Shown here piece after piece: positions 1-6,867 of a stretch of DNA of 25,685 bases. Both the position numbers and the translations under genes were made by a program. Under the pieces are notes generated by a model. The model was not told where the DNA came from. It did not search any database and was given only the letters and a program-made list of their open reading frames with translations. The stretch's first letter is position 1. The number at the start of each line of letters is the position of its first letter. This stretch comes from a virus: positions 1-25,685 of the IMG/VR virus record IMGVR_UViG_3300043449_000402. The stretch is one strand, 5' to 3'.

Positions 1-943
1 CGACTGTCGCGTTCACAAGCGTGTTCTTCGACAAGTCGCTTCCGGCGTAATTAACAGCCGACAACGCACCACTGATCACGACGTTTTGTTTCACGCCGGA
101 ATTGTTCAAGCCGATTGTCGTCAAGTCGCCAAAGTTGTTCGATTCGTTTCCGTACTGATCGAAGAACTTTTCGATTCCGTTGAAATTGTACGAAAAGAAA
201 ACATTGACAGCGTAGTCAGTATAGAAAGTATTGTTGCTTGAAAGAACAAGTTCCCAATTCGTTGCATCGCTTGTCGGCGGCGTTGTCGTGTTTGTCGATG
301 TCTTGTGACGATACACGGCGTTCGCGTGTGTAACGTATTCGCCCGAAGCGATTGTCACCGGCGACGGCTTCCAAGTTCCGATGATATTGATTGCGCCGTA
401 CTTTGGCGCGCGAAAGATTGCTATTCCGGTTCGGTTCGGTTGTGCTTCGTTGTTTGTTTGAACGAACCAATTTTGATCATTGATATAATACGTTCGGTTC
501 TTCTTCAAAGTTCCGCCGCTGATCAAACTTCGAAACGCTGTTCGTGTGACACTGATCACTTGATTGTTCAAGTGTTCCGCCGCGTTCGCCGCTGTCACTT
601 CGTCGGCTGTTCCGGCGGCAAGTTTGATGTCAGTGTTCGGCGCGTGTGCGATTTCGCCGACGCTTGACAGTTGCCAAACAGCCGGATTCGTTGACGGCGT
701 CACGCCCGTTGACGGCGTCGCGGAAACGTGTTTCCAAATGTTGTTCGCATACGACACGAAGATCGTTCCGGTGTATGTTGTCGCCGGCGCGTACGGCGTC
801 AAACTTGTTCCGCTGTTCGCAAGTTTGAGCGCGTTGTATGTTTCAATCCAATTCTGATCTTCTTCGTTCCATGTCTTCGCGACGTTTGTCGTGACAAGAT
901 CGGGGTGTGTGAGTGAACGAAGTTTGATGTTGTTGATTGCCAT
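1..943 (-). CDS. Tail fibre/spike-like structural protein, 3' end beyond window
   Basis: The frame opens at ATG 943 (MAINNIKLRS) and stays open for 314 codons to position 1, so the C-terminus lies outside the window. Two similar aromatic modules, residues about 51-92 and 191-233, share a pattern of Y/W, a GxxV-like turn, a Thr/Pro-rich loop and a closing W (PAVW, TNWEL); this resembles small carbohydrate-binding-type modules that recur in phage fibres. From about residue 285 the sequence becomes short alternating segments (QNVVISGALSAVNYAGSD), suggestive of a beta-helix start. It lies 6 nt after the connector candidate, at the end of the structural operon. Role in adsorption or glycan binding is inferred from modules and position; no catalytic motif is visible. 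Confidence 0.6.
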   Translation of the reverse strand, partial: MAINNIKLRSLTHPDLVTTNVAKTWNEEDQNWIETYNALKLANSGTSLTPYAPATTYTGTIFVSYANNIWKHVSATPSTGVTPSTNPAVWQLSSVGEIAHAPNTDIKLAAGTADEVTAANAAEHLNNQVISVTRTAFRSLISGGTLKKNRTYYINDQNWFVQTNNEAQPNRTGIAIFRAPKYGAINIIGTWKPSPVTIASGEYVTHANAVYRHKTSTNTTTPPTSDATNWELVLSSNNTFYTDYAVNVFFSYNFNGIEKFFDQYGNESNNFGDLTTIGLNNSGVKQNVVISGALSAVNYAGSDLSKNTLVNATV

Positions 944-949
944 GTTTTT

Positions 950-1486
950 TTAATATCTTGAAGCCGCAAAGAAGTTCGGCTTGTTGTTCGCGATTGTTTT
1001 TCCGGTTCGATAGTCGTTGAACAAAGTGTAAACTTGTGGAAAAAGACAAAGAAAGTGAAGACATTCGTCAAGATACGCTTGTCCGGCGGCGCGCGCTTGT
1101 TGCGCGACGGCTTGCTTCGACTTCATGTCAACCGGCGTTGAAACGTCCGTGTCTTTTGACACAAGTCCGAAAGAAGTGTCAACGATGTTCTTCGTCAAGA
1201 TGTATCTTGAAAACGCGAACAATACGATCGACGCTTTCAAACCTTGAAACGTCAATGTCAATCCGGCGTCAACGTATGTTCCGCCGTTCAACAGTGATTG
1301 ATACTTGTCTTCATTTTTGTTGTTGATCAAGTCAGTGAACGCCGCGTTTCCGAAGACCGGCTTGACGTCCAAGTTTTGAGCGTGAAGTATGTTCGGCTGA
1401 AGAAACTTTTCTTCGTCAACAGTCTTTGAGATTTGAACGTACGGCGCGAAGTCCGCTTTCGTGACAAGAAGATCAAGTTGATTCAT
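950..1486 (-). CDS. Putative head-tail connector/virion protein (unknown)
   Basis: A 178-residue protein starting MNQLDLLVTK, whose ATG overlaps the portal stop as ATGA, so translation is probably coupled. It is mostly helical, with no signal peptide and no cysteine cluster apart from CLHFLCLF near the C-terminus. The position directly after the portal gene, together with the size and helical character, fits an adaptor-type head-tail connector, but no diagnostic motif is visible and it could be another virion protein. The leader before the ATG is CAA-rich and at the same time encodes the Thr/Pro tail of the portal. I recognise the family only loosely (small proteins next to portals in Bacteroidota phages). 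Confidence 0.5.
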   Translation of the reverse strand: MNQLDLLVTKADFAPYVQISKTVDEEKFLQPNILHAQNLDVKPVFGNAAFTDLINNKNEDKYQSLLNGGTYVDAGLTLTFQGLKASIVLFAFSRYILTKNIVDTSFGLVSKDTDVSTPVDMKSKQAVAQQARAAGQAYLDECLHFLCLFPQVYTLFNDYRTGKTIANNKPNFFAASRY

Positions 1487-2802
1487 GTTGTTGGCGTTGT
1501 TGTTGGCAAAGGTGTTCCGTTGACGATAGCCGCCGCGACAGCGTATTCAAGCGAAAACGCTTCGACCATGAAGTTTATCTTTTGCATTGAAGACAGTGTC
1601 GTTGATTCAAGAACGGCTTGCATTGATTGAAGACCGCCGACGCCGATACGATCGGCAAGTGTTCGCGTATCTTGAATCTTTTCGCCCGTGATCGCAAGAA
1701 CTTCGAAAAAGAAATCTTGTTCGGGAATCGGTTCGAACCAACTTTTCAAAGCAAGTTCAAACGACTTCGCAAGTTGATTTCGTTCGTCGTTTGTGCGTTC
1801 GTCGTACACTTCCTTCGATTCTTGAATTTCTTTTGTCAGTCCGAGCGAACCTTGAACAGAAATTGAGTGAAGCGCTTTCGGTTGATTGTACGCGCGAATG
1901 ATATTTTCGCGAACGCTTTCTTCCGTGAACTTGAACTTTTCGTCGTTGTCAGCGCTTTCAAGTTTCTTCAATTCCGGAACATCTTCGTTCGTCGGCGATT
2001 CGACAACAAGAATCTTGTGTGATCTGTCGAAGCCGACGTGTTCATTTATCTTGTCAACGAAGTCTTGTCTTTCGCGTTCACTTTCGAAGACACCTTTGTA
2101 CACAAGAATATAGTCACACAACCAACCGGTGACGATCTGTCTGTTTTTATATATCTTGATTCCGGCGTCCGACATTACGTCTTCGAAGACCGGATCGCAA
2201 ACGGCTTTCGGATACACGTTGTGTCCTTCGTCTGAAAAGTACACAAGATGTCCGTTCCAATTTGTGAAACCTTCGGCGGCTTCGATTTGCTGTTGAATCA
2301 TTTCGACGTCGTCCGTGAACAAGTCAACAGTCTTGACTTGCTTTTCGTCGATCTTGTTGTTCTTTTCACGCGCCCAATCGTCGAAAACTTTCGCTTTCGT
2401 GACGACGCCGCGATCGTCCGGAAGCATCAAGCGAACGTATTCGAACGGAACGTGATTGATTCCGACGACTTCAAGAAGCGCGTTGTATTGTATGTGATAC
2501 GCGTAGCCGAAAAACATTGCGCGATCTTTGCACAAAAGTTTGTGAATCGCGCCGACAGTCTGTTTCTTTTCGTTGACGATCAAGTTTTCAATCGCTTCGC
2601 TTGTGAATCCGCGTCCGCGCAAGTGTTTCGCGAATAGATTCGTGCAAGCCGTCGCGACGCCGCTTGAATTGATAGCATTTCGAACGCGTTGCGGATACGA
2701 ATTGTCAAGATCGTACTTTTGAATCTTGAAGTTTTTGTCGTCGGCAAATTGAAGACGCCGCTTCAACGGCGACGGAACGACAACATTTGCGCCTTTCGAC
2801 AT
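1483..2802 (-). CDS. Phage portal protein
   Basis: A 439-residue protein with the overall pattern of phage portals: an N-terminal segment followed by SSGVATACTNLFAKHLRGRG (residues about 46-65), a helical region leading to FGYAYHIQYNALLEVVGINH and FEYVRLMLPDDRG, where portal proteins describe a local chain reading nearly as 'coordinates of the wing domain', and a charged helical C-terminal half. It would form the dodecameric ring at the capsid vertex through which DNA is packaged by the large terminase. Length is in the usual 400-550 range. The C-terminus ends in a Thr/Pro tail (PLPTTTPTT) made of CAA/ACA-rich DNA that serves as leader for the next gene. It lies after the capsid genes, whereas portals usually precede protease and capsid. 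Confidence 0.75.
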   Translation of the reverse strand: MSKGANVVVPSPLKRRLQFADDKNFKIQKYDLDNSYPQRVRNAINSSGVATACTNLFAKHLRGRGFTSEAIENLIVNEKKQTVGAIHKLLCKDRAMFFGYAYHIQYNALLEVVGINHVPFEYVRLMLPDDRGVVTKAKVFDDWAREKNNKIDEKQVKTVDLFTDDVEMIQQQIEAAEGFTNWNGHLVYFSDEGHNVYPKAVCDPVFEDVMSDAGIKIYKNRQIVTGWLCDYILVYKGVFESERERQDFVDKINEHVGFDRSHKILVVESPTNEDVPELKKLESADNDEKFKFTEESVRENIIRAYNQPKALHSISVQGSLGLTKEIQESKEVYDERTNDERNQLAKSFELALKSWFEPIPEQDFFFEVLAITGEKIQDTRTLADRIGVGGLQSMQAVLESTTLSSMQKINFMVEAFSLEYAVAAAIVNGTPLPTTTPTT

Positions 2803-2820
2803 TTCTTCTTCGTGTTTGTG

Positions 2821-3318
2821 TTATTTCTTTGACTTCTTGTTCACTTCTTTCGCCGCTGTCTTGACTTCCGGCGCTATTTCTTCAACGCTTTCAACGACAG
2901 TTGTCGTCTTCTTGCGTGAACTTGAACCGGCTTCGATGTCTTTTTTCCAATCTTCCGGAAAGACTTCAAAATGTTTGATCATCGTGTTGTTTTCTTTCAA
3001 GACTTCGCGCGCGACGTCGTCGGAAAGATTGTCGTTTGTCAGAACGACAGACAATCGACTGAAATAGAATTGAACGTTGTTCTTGAATTGATACTTTTTC
3101 GCTGTCATTGTTTTTCCGTTTGTGTTGTTTTCGACAAATTGCTTCAACCTTCGCAACGACAACAAGACTTCGTTCGGACAGCCGTCACAACCGGCGCTTG
3201 TCTTGAAGATTTCTTCGTGTAATGATACGAAAGTTGACTTGACTTCGCTGTCAAGAATGATCGCGTCAACAGTTGCAAAGGAAAGAAACGCTTGAACTTT
3301 TTCAACTTGTTCTTTCAT
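2821..3318 (-). CDS. Unknown virion-module protein with charged C-terminus
   Basis: A 165-residue protein starting MKEQVEKVQAFLS. Residues about 40-60 carry a small Cys motif (SAGCDGCPNEVLLSL) and the centre has an aromatic stretch (YQFKNNVQFYFSRLS). The last 35 residues are Lys/Glu/Ser/Thr-rich and probably disordered. It sits between a hairpin terminator and the portal gene, with its stop 18 nt before the portal ATG. A structural or assembly role is likely from position only. I do not recognise a family with certainty. Confidence 0.6.
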   Translation of the reverse strand: MKEQVEKVQAFLSFATVDAIILDSEVKSTFVSLHEEIFKTSAGCDGCPNEVLLSLRRLKQFVENNTNGKTMTAKKYQFKNNVQFYFSRLSVVLTNDNLSDDVAREVLKENNTMIKHFEVFPEDWKKDIEAGSSSRKKTTTVVESVEEIAPEVKTAAKEVNKKSKK

Positions 3319-3335
3319 GTCGCTAATTTAAGAAA

Positions 3336-3361
3336 ACAAGCCGACTGAAAAGCCGGCTTGT
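3336..3361 (-). terminator. Hairpin terminator after the capsid/tube genes
   Basis: An 8-bp perfect inverted repeat (ACAAGCCG/CGGCTTGT) with a 10-nt loop lies in the 86-nt gap between the tail-tube candidate and the next gene. On the minus-strand transcript the hairpin is followed by TTTTCTTAAATT, giving a classic intrinsic terminator shape. The other strand also has a T-rich flank (CTTTCTTTTTG), so it could act in both directions. Only 17 nt separate it from the next ATG, leaving no room for a promoter, so partial read-through must supply the portal genes. Confidence 0.6.
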
Positions 3362-3404
3362 CTTTCTTTTTGTGAATTGCGATCACCTATTCAAGCCGTT
3401 CGAA

Positions 3405-4250
3405 TTAAGGTGCGGCGACAAGTAACGAAGCGACAAGCGTTTCGGTGTTCGCGGCGTTCGTATCGAACAACAGACACGGAAGTTTCGCTTCGCGCGCGTA
3501 TTCCGCCGTCTTCAACGTGACACTGAAAGCGCCGAGCGTTTCCGTATCGTTCGAAGTCCGTTCGATTGCGTTTCCTTTCAATCCACTTCCCGCGCCGAAG
3601 ACTTCGTATTTCGTCGAACTGTCGCTTGAAGTGAAATTGTTTTCGATGATCGCGACGAAGTTTCCGTCTTTCATCTTCGCAAGTTGCGTCCGCGTTGCGG
3701 CGTCAATCTTGAAGACAAGAAACTTCAATTCGTGTTCGAACTGATTGACATACGTTCCGGCGATCATTGTCACTTTCGGTTCTGTCGATTGAAGTTGTCC
3801 TTCAACTTTGAAGAACTTCTTCCCTTGTTTCATGTTGATGTCAGTGATCAAGTGTGCGTTCGTTCCGGAATAGACGATTGAAGAAATATCGTCTTTGTTC
3901 GCGATCAAGAAGTTCGCGACAACGCCGGAAGTCAAGTCGTTCGGACACGGAATCGTGATGTCGGCGTCGATTGCGACGCATCCCATGAAAGCGACGTTCG
4001 GTTCAAGAAACCGGAACGCGCGCCGTTCGCTAAACTTGAAGCGCGAAGCAATCGAAACGCTGAAAGCAAGCGCCGTGATCAACGCGCTGATTTGAACGAC
4101 GTTCGAAAGTACATTCGCATCGCCGACAGTTGTCGCGTCGCCGCCGGTGGCGACAGCGCTTGCAATCGCAAGCGAAAAGATCGCGCTGATAAGAAACGAA
4201 AGAACGACACGCGCCTTTCGAATGTTGTTGTTTGACAAGAAGTTTTTCAT
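3405..4250 (-). CDS. Putative major tail tube protein with hydrophobic N-terminal extension
   Basis: A 281-residue protein. Residues about 88-281 follow a pattern I associate with tail-tube proteins of Bacteroidota phages: DITIPCPN near the domain start, then a short NKDDISSIVYSG segment, LITDINMKQGKKFFKVEG, FEHELKFLVFKID, IIENN, then KYEVFGAGSGLK, SNDTETLGAFSVTLKT and a KLPCLLFDT close. Ahead of this lie two hydrophobic helices, residues about 15-35 and 51-70, unusual for a tube subunit. The ATG at 4250 has an A-rich leader and lies 36 nt after the capsid gene; the internal Met89 lacks such a leader, so the long form is favoured. A terminator follows. Alternatives are a decoration or other virion protein. 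Confidence 0.55.
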   Translation of the reverse strand: MKNFLSNNNIRKARVVLSFLISAIFSLAIASAVATGGDATTVGDANVLSNVVQISALITALAFSVSIASRFKFSERRAFRFLEPNVAFMGCVAIDADITIPCPNDLTSGVVANFLIANKDDISSIVYSGTNAHLITDINMKQGKKFFKVEGQLQSTEPKVTMIAGTYVNQFEHELKFLVFKIDAATRTQLAKMKDGNFVAIIENNFTSSDSSTKYEVFGAGSGLKGNAIERTSNDTETLGAFSVTLKTAEYAREAKLPCLLFDTNAANTETLVASLLVAAP

Positions 4251-4286
4251 GTTCTGTTTTGTTTTGATTGTTTGACTTCTTGTTTT

Positions 4287-5381
4287 TCAGTACAACGCTT
4301 GAATCATGTTGTCAAGACCTACTTTCGCGTCCATCTTCACAAGGTAGTCGGCGTACATTTTCGCGTCGTCTTGTGAATACCAAACTTGAAGACCGTCAAG
4401 CGCGCCGACGCTTTCAGTTCCGATCATTAAGTTTTCGCGGTGCGTCAAGATTGCGCGGTGCGGAAGTGTCGTCGCGACGTTTGCGCTTGTTGTTCCAATG
4501 TACGAACGAAGCGTTCTGTCCCAAATTGATATCGGAACAATTTCGATTCCGTTTGAATACAGTTTCAACATTCCGTCTTCAACACGCTGATACGAAGCGT
4601 CGATTGAACCGACTGATTTTCTTTCGCGTTCGTACTGATCGGCGATTGATTGCGTTGACAGAATCACAAGTTCGTTGCGCGGCATTGAACGAAGACGCAA
4701 GTCAGCGCCGAACCAAAGATTGTCAAGCGCTTTCGTGATCACTTGATTCGTCACGTCGGCGGAAGTGAACGCTTGCGCGGCGAAAGTTGCGCCGGTGTTT
4801 CGCGTTGTCAAAGTTGTGTCACTTGTGCGACGATTTCCGTCGGCGGCGACGATTGCGAACGCTTGTTTCCAAAGTCCGTCAATCGCGTTGAAGAACTTCA
4901 ATTCACCGGCGACAAGATTGTTGTTTGTTCCGGCGGCGATTGCAGTGTCGCCGAACCATGCGTGACGTTGAAGCGTTTCTTGAATCATGTCAGACAGTTG
5001 CATCGCGATGAACATTCCGATTTCAGTTCCGGCAAGATCGGGCTTGTCAGTTCCTTCTTTCAACATCCAAGCGGTGAAAGAAGCGTCGAACGTGTCGAAA
5101 CATTCCGCGAAACGATCGCCGATTTTCTTCGGTGACCAAGTTTTGTTAATTGTCGCGGAAGACAACGTCGTGTTCGCTGTCGTGTCGCAATTCGAACGAA
5201 CGTAACCGGAAAGACCGGCGTGACGTTTGAACGCGATTAGTTGCGCGTCGGATTTGATACCTTCGACGATTTGCATGATTGACGTCACGTCGGGGCGTTG
5301 ATAGAAACCTTCGAACAACGTCTTCGACATTTCTTTGACGACGTCCGGTGTAACGGAAGGAAGTCCGGTGATGATTGGCAT
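4287..5381 (-). CDS. Major capsid protein (HK97-fold type)
   Basis: A 364-residue protein in the usual size range for an unprocessed HK97-fold capsid subunit. It follows the protease/scaffold gene and has the richest A-tract leader in the window, both expected of the most abundant virion protein. Features include an N-terminal helical part, the KTWSPKKIGDRFAECFDTFD segment, a helix with MQLSDMIQETLQRHAWFGDT (residues about 126-145), and a C-terminal beta-rich portion with RAILTHRENLMIGTES and LDGLQVWYSQDDAKMYADYL, a common layout of the P-domain and A-domain end in Bacteroidota phage capsids. There is no clear cleavage site and no delta-domain coiled coil at the N-terminus; scaffolding is probably provided by the preceding gene. 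Confidence 0.8.
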   Translation of the reverse strand: MPIITGLPSVTPDVVKEMSKTLFEGFYQRPDVTSIMQIVEGIKSDAQLIAFKRHAGLSGYVRSNCDTTANTTLSSATINKTWSPKKIGDRFAECFDTFDASFTAWMLKEGTDKPDLAGTEIGMFIAMQLSDMIQETLQRHAWFGDTAIAAGTNNNLVAGELKFFNAIDGLWKQAFAIVAADGNRRTSDTTLTTRNTGATFAAQAFTSADVTNQVITKALDNLWFGADLRLRSMPRNELVILSTQSIADQYERERKSVGSIDASYQRVEDGMLKLYSNGIEIVPISIWDRTLRSYIGTTSANVATTLPHRAILTHRENLMIGTESVGALDGLQVWYSQDDAKMYADYLVKMDAKVGLDNMIQALY

Positions 5382-5423
5382 GATCTTGTTTTTTTATTTT
5401 TTGTTTGACTGTTTTTTTTTTGA
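5382..5423 (-). promoter_or_regulatory. A-rich leader of the major capsid gene
   Basis: The 42 nt between the protease stop and the capsid ATG read on the minus strand as a run of ten A, then ACAGTC, then AAACAAAAAATAAAAAAAC before the ATG. There is no purine Shine-Dalgarno core. Ribosomes of Bacteroidota depend little on Shine-Dalgarno pairing and prefer A-rich unstructured leaders, so this is read as a strong translation initiation region. Confidence 0.5.
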
Positions 5424-6011
5424 TTATTTCTTGCGACGAATCTTGTCGAATTTCGCGGCGATTTGATCGGCTTGAATTTCGTTTTCTGTCTTCGCGTTGT
5501 TTTTGTTTTGATTGAAATTCGCTTGTGGCGAAGGCGGAACGAAGTTCACTTTCAGCGTCTTCAAGTGATTTGTGACAGTGTCAAGTGTATTGATCAACTG
5601 ATCGCGTTCGTTTGTCACGCTTGAAAGATTTGTGATCTTGTCTTCAAGCGATTGAAGTTTCGCTTTCAACGATTCGTTTTCTTTCTTCAAGTTTTCGATT
5701 TCTTCGTCGCTTGAAGTTTCGGCGCTTGCTTCTTTCACTTCCGTGATCACGCCGCCGGCTGTCACAATCACTGTTCCGTCTTCAAGCGTGTGTTCGCCGT
5801 CCGGCGCGCTTGAACCGTCTTCAACAAGTGTGACAGTGTCGCCAACAGCGATCTTGTCGCCTTGCATTTCGATGTTTAATTCTTTGCCGTCGGCTGTCTT
5901 GACAACAGACGCGACCGGTGAATCTTGTGTGTTCACCGGCATTCCAAGCCGACGAAGTTCGTTGAAAGCATTCGCGACGATTGACGCCGCTGTCTTGATG
6001 TTCTTTTTCAT
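5424..6011 (-). CDS. Possible separate scaffold protein from internal in-frame start
   Basis: Within the protease gene, ATG 6011 (MKKNIKTAAS) is preceded by an A/CAA-rich stretch (AAACAAACAAGAACAACAAA then TTGAACAA) that looks like the leaders of independent genes in this window. Initiation here would give a 195-residue protein with only the beta domain, coiled coil and basic tail. Lambda C/Nu3 is the established precedent for a scaffold made from an internal start in the protease gene. The leader also encodes a Gln/Lys-rich linker, so the resemblance could be fortuitous. Confidence 0.4.
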   Translation of the reverse strand: MKKNIKTAASIVANAFNELRRLGMPVNTQDSPVASVVKTADGKELNIEMQGDKIAVGDTVTLVEDGSSAPDGEHTLEDGTVIVTAGGVITEVKEASAETSSDEEIENLKKENESLKAKLQSLEDKITNLSSVTNERDQLINTLDTVTNHLKTLKVNFVPPSPQANFNQNKNNAKTENEIQADQIAAKFDKIRRKK

Positions 6012-6578
6012 TTGTTCAATTTGTTGTTCTTGTTTGTTTTTGATTGCTTGAACCGGATCAACAACAGCCGTCGCGAAGTTCAAAGAAAGAACTTGATCAA
6101 TCGGAAGCGGCTTGTCTTCTTTCATTATTTCAAGAAGCGCGTTCGCGTCGCTTCCGGTGTATCGGTTGTAAAAATCCGCAAGTTTGACTTCTTCTTGACG
6201 AAGTTCGTCGGCGCTTCGTTGAAGATCGTCCGCCGTTCCGAAGTAGCCGTTTGAAGGCGGATGAATCAAGAAGACAGTGTTCCGCGTGACTTCGCGTTTC
6301 TTCGCAATCAAGAAGATCACTGTTGCGGCGCTTGCGACTGTCCCTTCGGCTTTCGTGACGAACGGCTTGCCGACACTTGACAAGAAATCAAAAATCGCGT
6401 ATGCTTCATAAAGCGCGCCGCCGACGCTGTTGATGTGAAGAACAATTTCTTCAACGTCTTTGTCAAGTTTTTCAATTTGATTCTTGACAGTTGCGACACT
6501 TATCACACCCCAATCTTCCGCGTCACTTCCGTGAAACGGAACGATTTCACCGTACAAATAGACGTGTCCTTGTTTCAT
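5424..6578 (-). CDS. ClpP-type prohead protease fused to scaffold domain
   Basis: A 384-residue protein. Residues 1-175 are a ClpP/S49-like serine protease: HINSVGG (48-54), catalytic Ser83 in GTVASAATV, His106 in FLIHPPS and a probable Asp155 in MKEDKPLP, close to the AVVDPV end of the fold. Residues about 213-270 form a small Gly/Asp-rich beta domain, 273-325 a coiled coil (EIENLKKENESLKAKL) and the tail is basic (IRRKK). This is the protease plus scaffold arrangement, where the coiled coil guides capsid assembly and the protease then clears it. Met190 (position 6011) is a convincing internal start. The gene lies directly before the major capsid gene. Confidence 0.82.
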   Translation of the reverse strand: MKQGHVYLYGEIVPFHGSDAEDWGVISVATVKNQIEKLDKDVEEIVLHINSVGGALYEAYAIFDFLSSVGKPFVTKAEGTVASAATVIFLIAKKREVTRNTVFLIHPPSNGYFGTADDLQRSADELRQEEVKLADFYNRYTGSDANALLEIMKEDKPLPIDQVLSLNFATAVVDPVQAIKNKQEQQIEQMKKNIKTAASIVANAFNELRRLGMPVNTQDSPVASVVKTADGKELNIEMQGDKIAVGDTVTLVEDGSSAPDGEHTLEDGTVIVTAGGVITEVKEASAETSSDEEIENLKKENESLKAKLQSLEDKITNLSSVTNERDQLINTLDTVTNHLKTLKVNFVPPSPQANFNQNKNNAKTENEIQADQIAAKFDKIRRKK

Positions 6579-6584
6579 TCGTTA

Positions 6585-6614
6585 CAAATGTAGATTTGTT
6601 TTCAGTCGTTCAAG
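6585..6614 (-). promoter_or_regulatory. Candidate Bacteroidota-type promoter before the protease gene
   Basis: The minus strand carries TACATTTG at 6592-6585, an exact match to the Bacteroides -7 consensus TAnnTTTG, and CTTG at 6614-6611, one mismatch from the -33 box TTTG, with 18 nt between them. Transcription would start within a few bases of the ATG at 6578, giving an almost leaderless message. It lies in the 31-nt gap between the small HTH-like gene and the protease gene, a sensible place for extra expression of capsid genes. Single short matches are weak evidence. Confidence 0.3.
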
Positions 6615-6867
6615 TTGCCGATTGTTGCAAGTTCGAAAGCATGATCTTTCGCGCACGATAGACTGTCGTGACTTCAACCTTGAATCGTTCCGCGACATTC
6701 GCCGTGACAATCGTTTTCGGAACGTTCGGCTTGCGACGAACTTCTTCTTCGAACTGTTCTGTCATTTCGAAATATACAACGGCTTTCGAACCAATCAAGC
6801 CGGCGCGAACAAGATTCGTCAAGACACCTTGATCACGAAGTTCTTTCAACAAATCAAAGATTCGCAC
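6610..6867 (-). CDS. Small HTH-like protein after the tape measure gene
   Basis: The protein-like part of this frame begins around VRIFDLLKELRDQGVLTNLV and runs to the stop at 6610; a GTG at 6867 gives 85 residues and a 14-nt overlap with the tape measure stop. The open frame extends to 7062, but that part reads as Ser/Arg-rich shadow of the tape measure gene, so it was not used. The C-terminal third (AERFKVEVTTVYRARKIML) looks like the recognition half of a helix-turn-helix. It lies in the +1 frame relative to the tape measure gene. Function is unknown; possibilities are a small DNA-binding protein or a tail accessory. The start is uncertain, and ATG 6765 would give a much shorter protein. 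Confidence 0.5.
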   Translation of the reverse strand: MRIFDLLKELRDQGVLTNLVRAGLIGSKAVVYFEMTEQFEEEVRRKPNVPKTIVTANVAERFKVEVTTVYRARKIMLSNLQQSAT

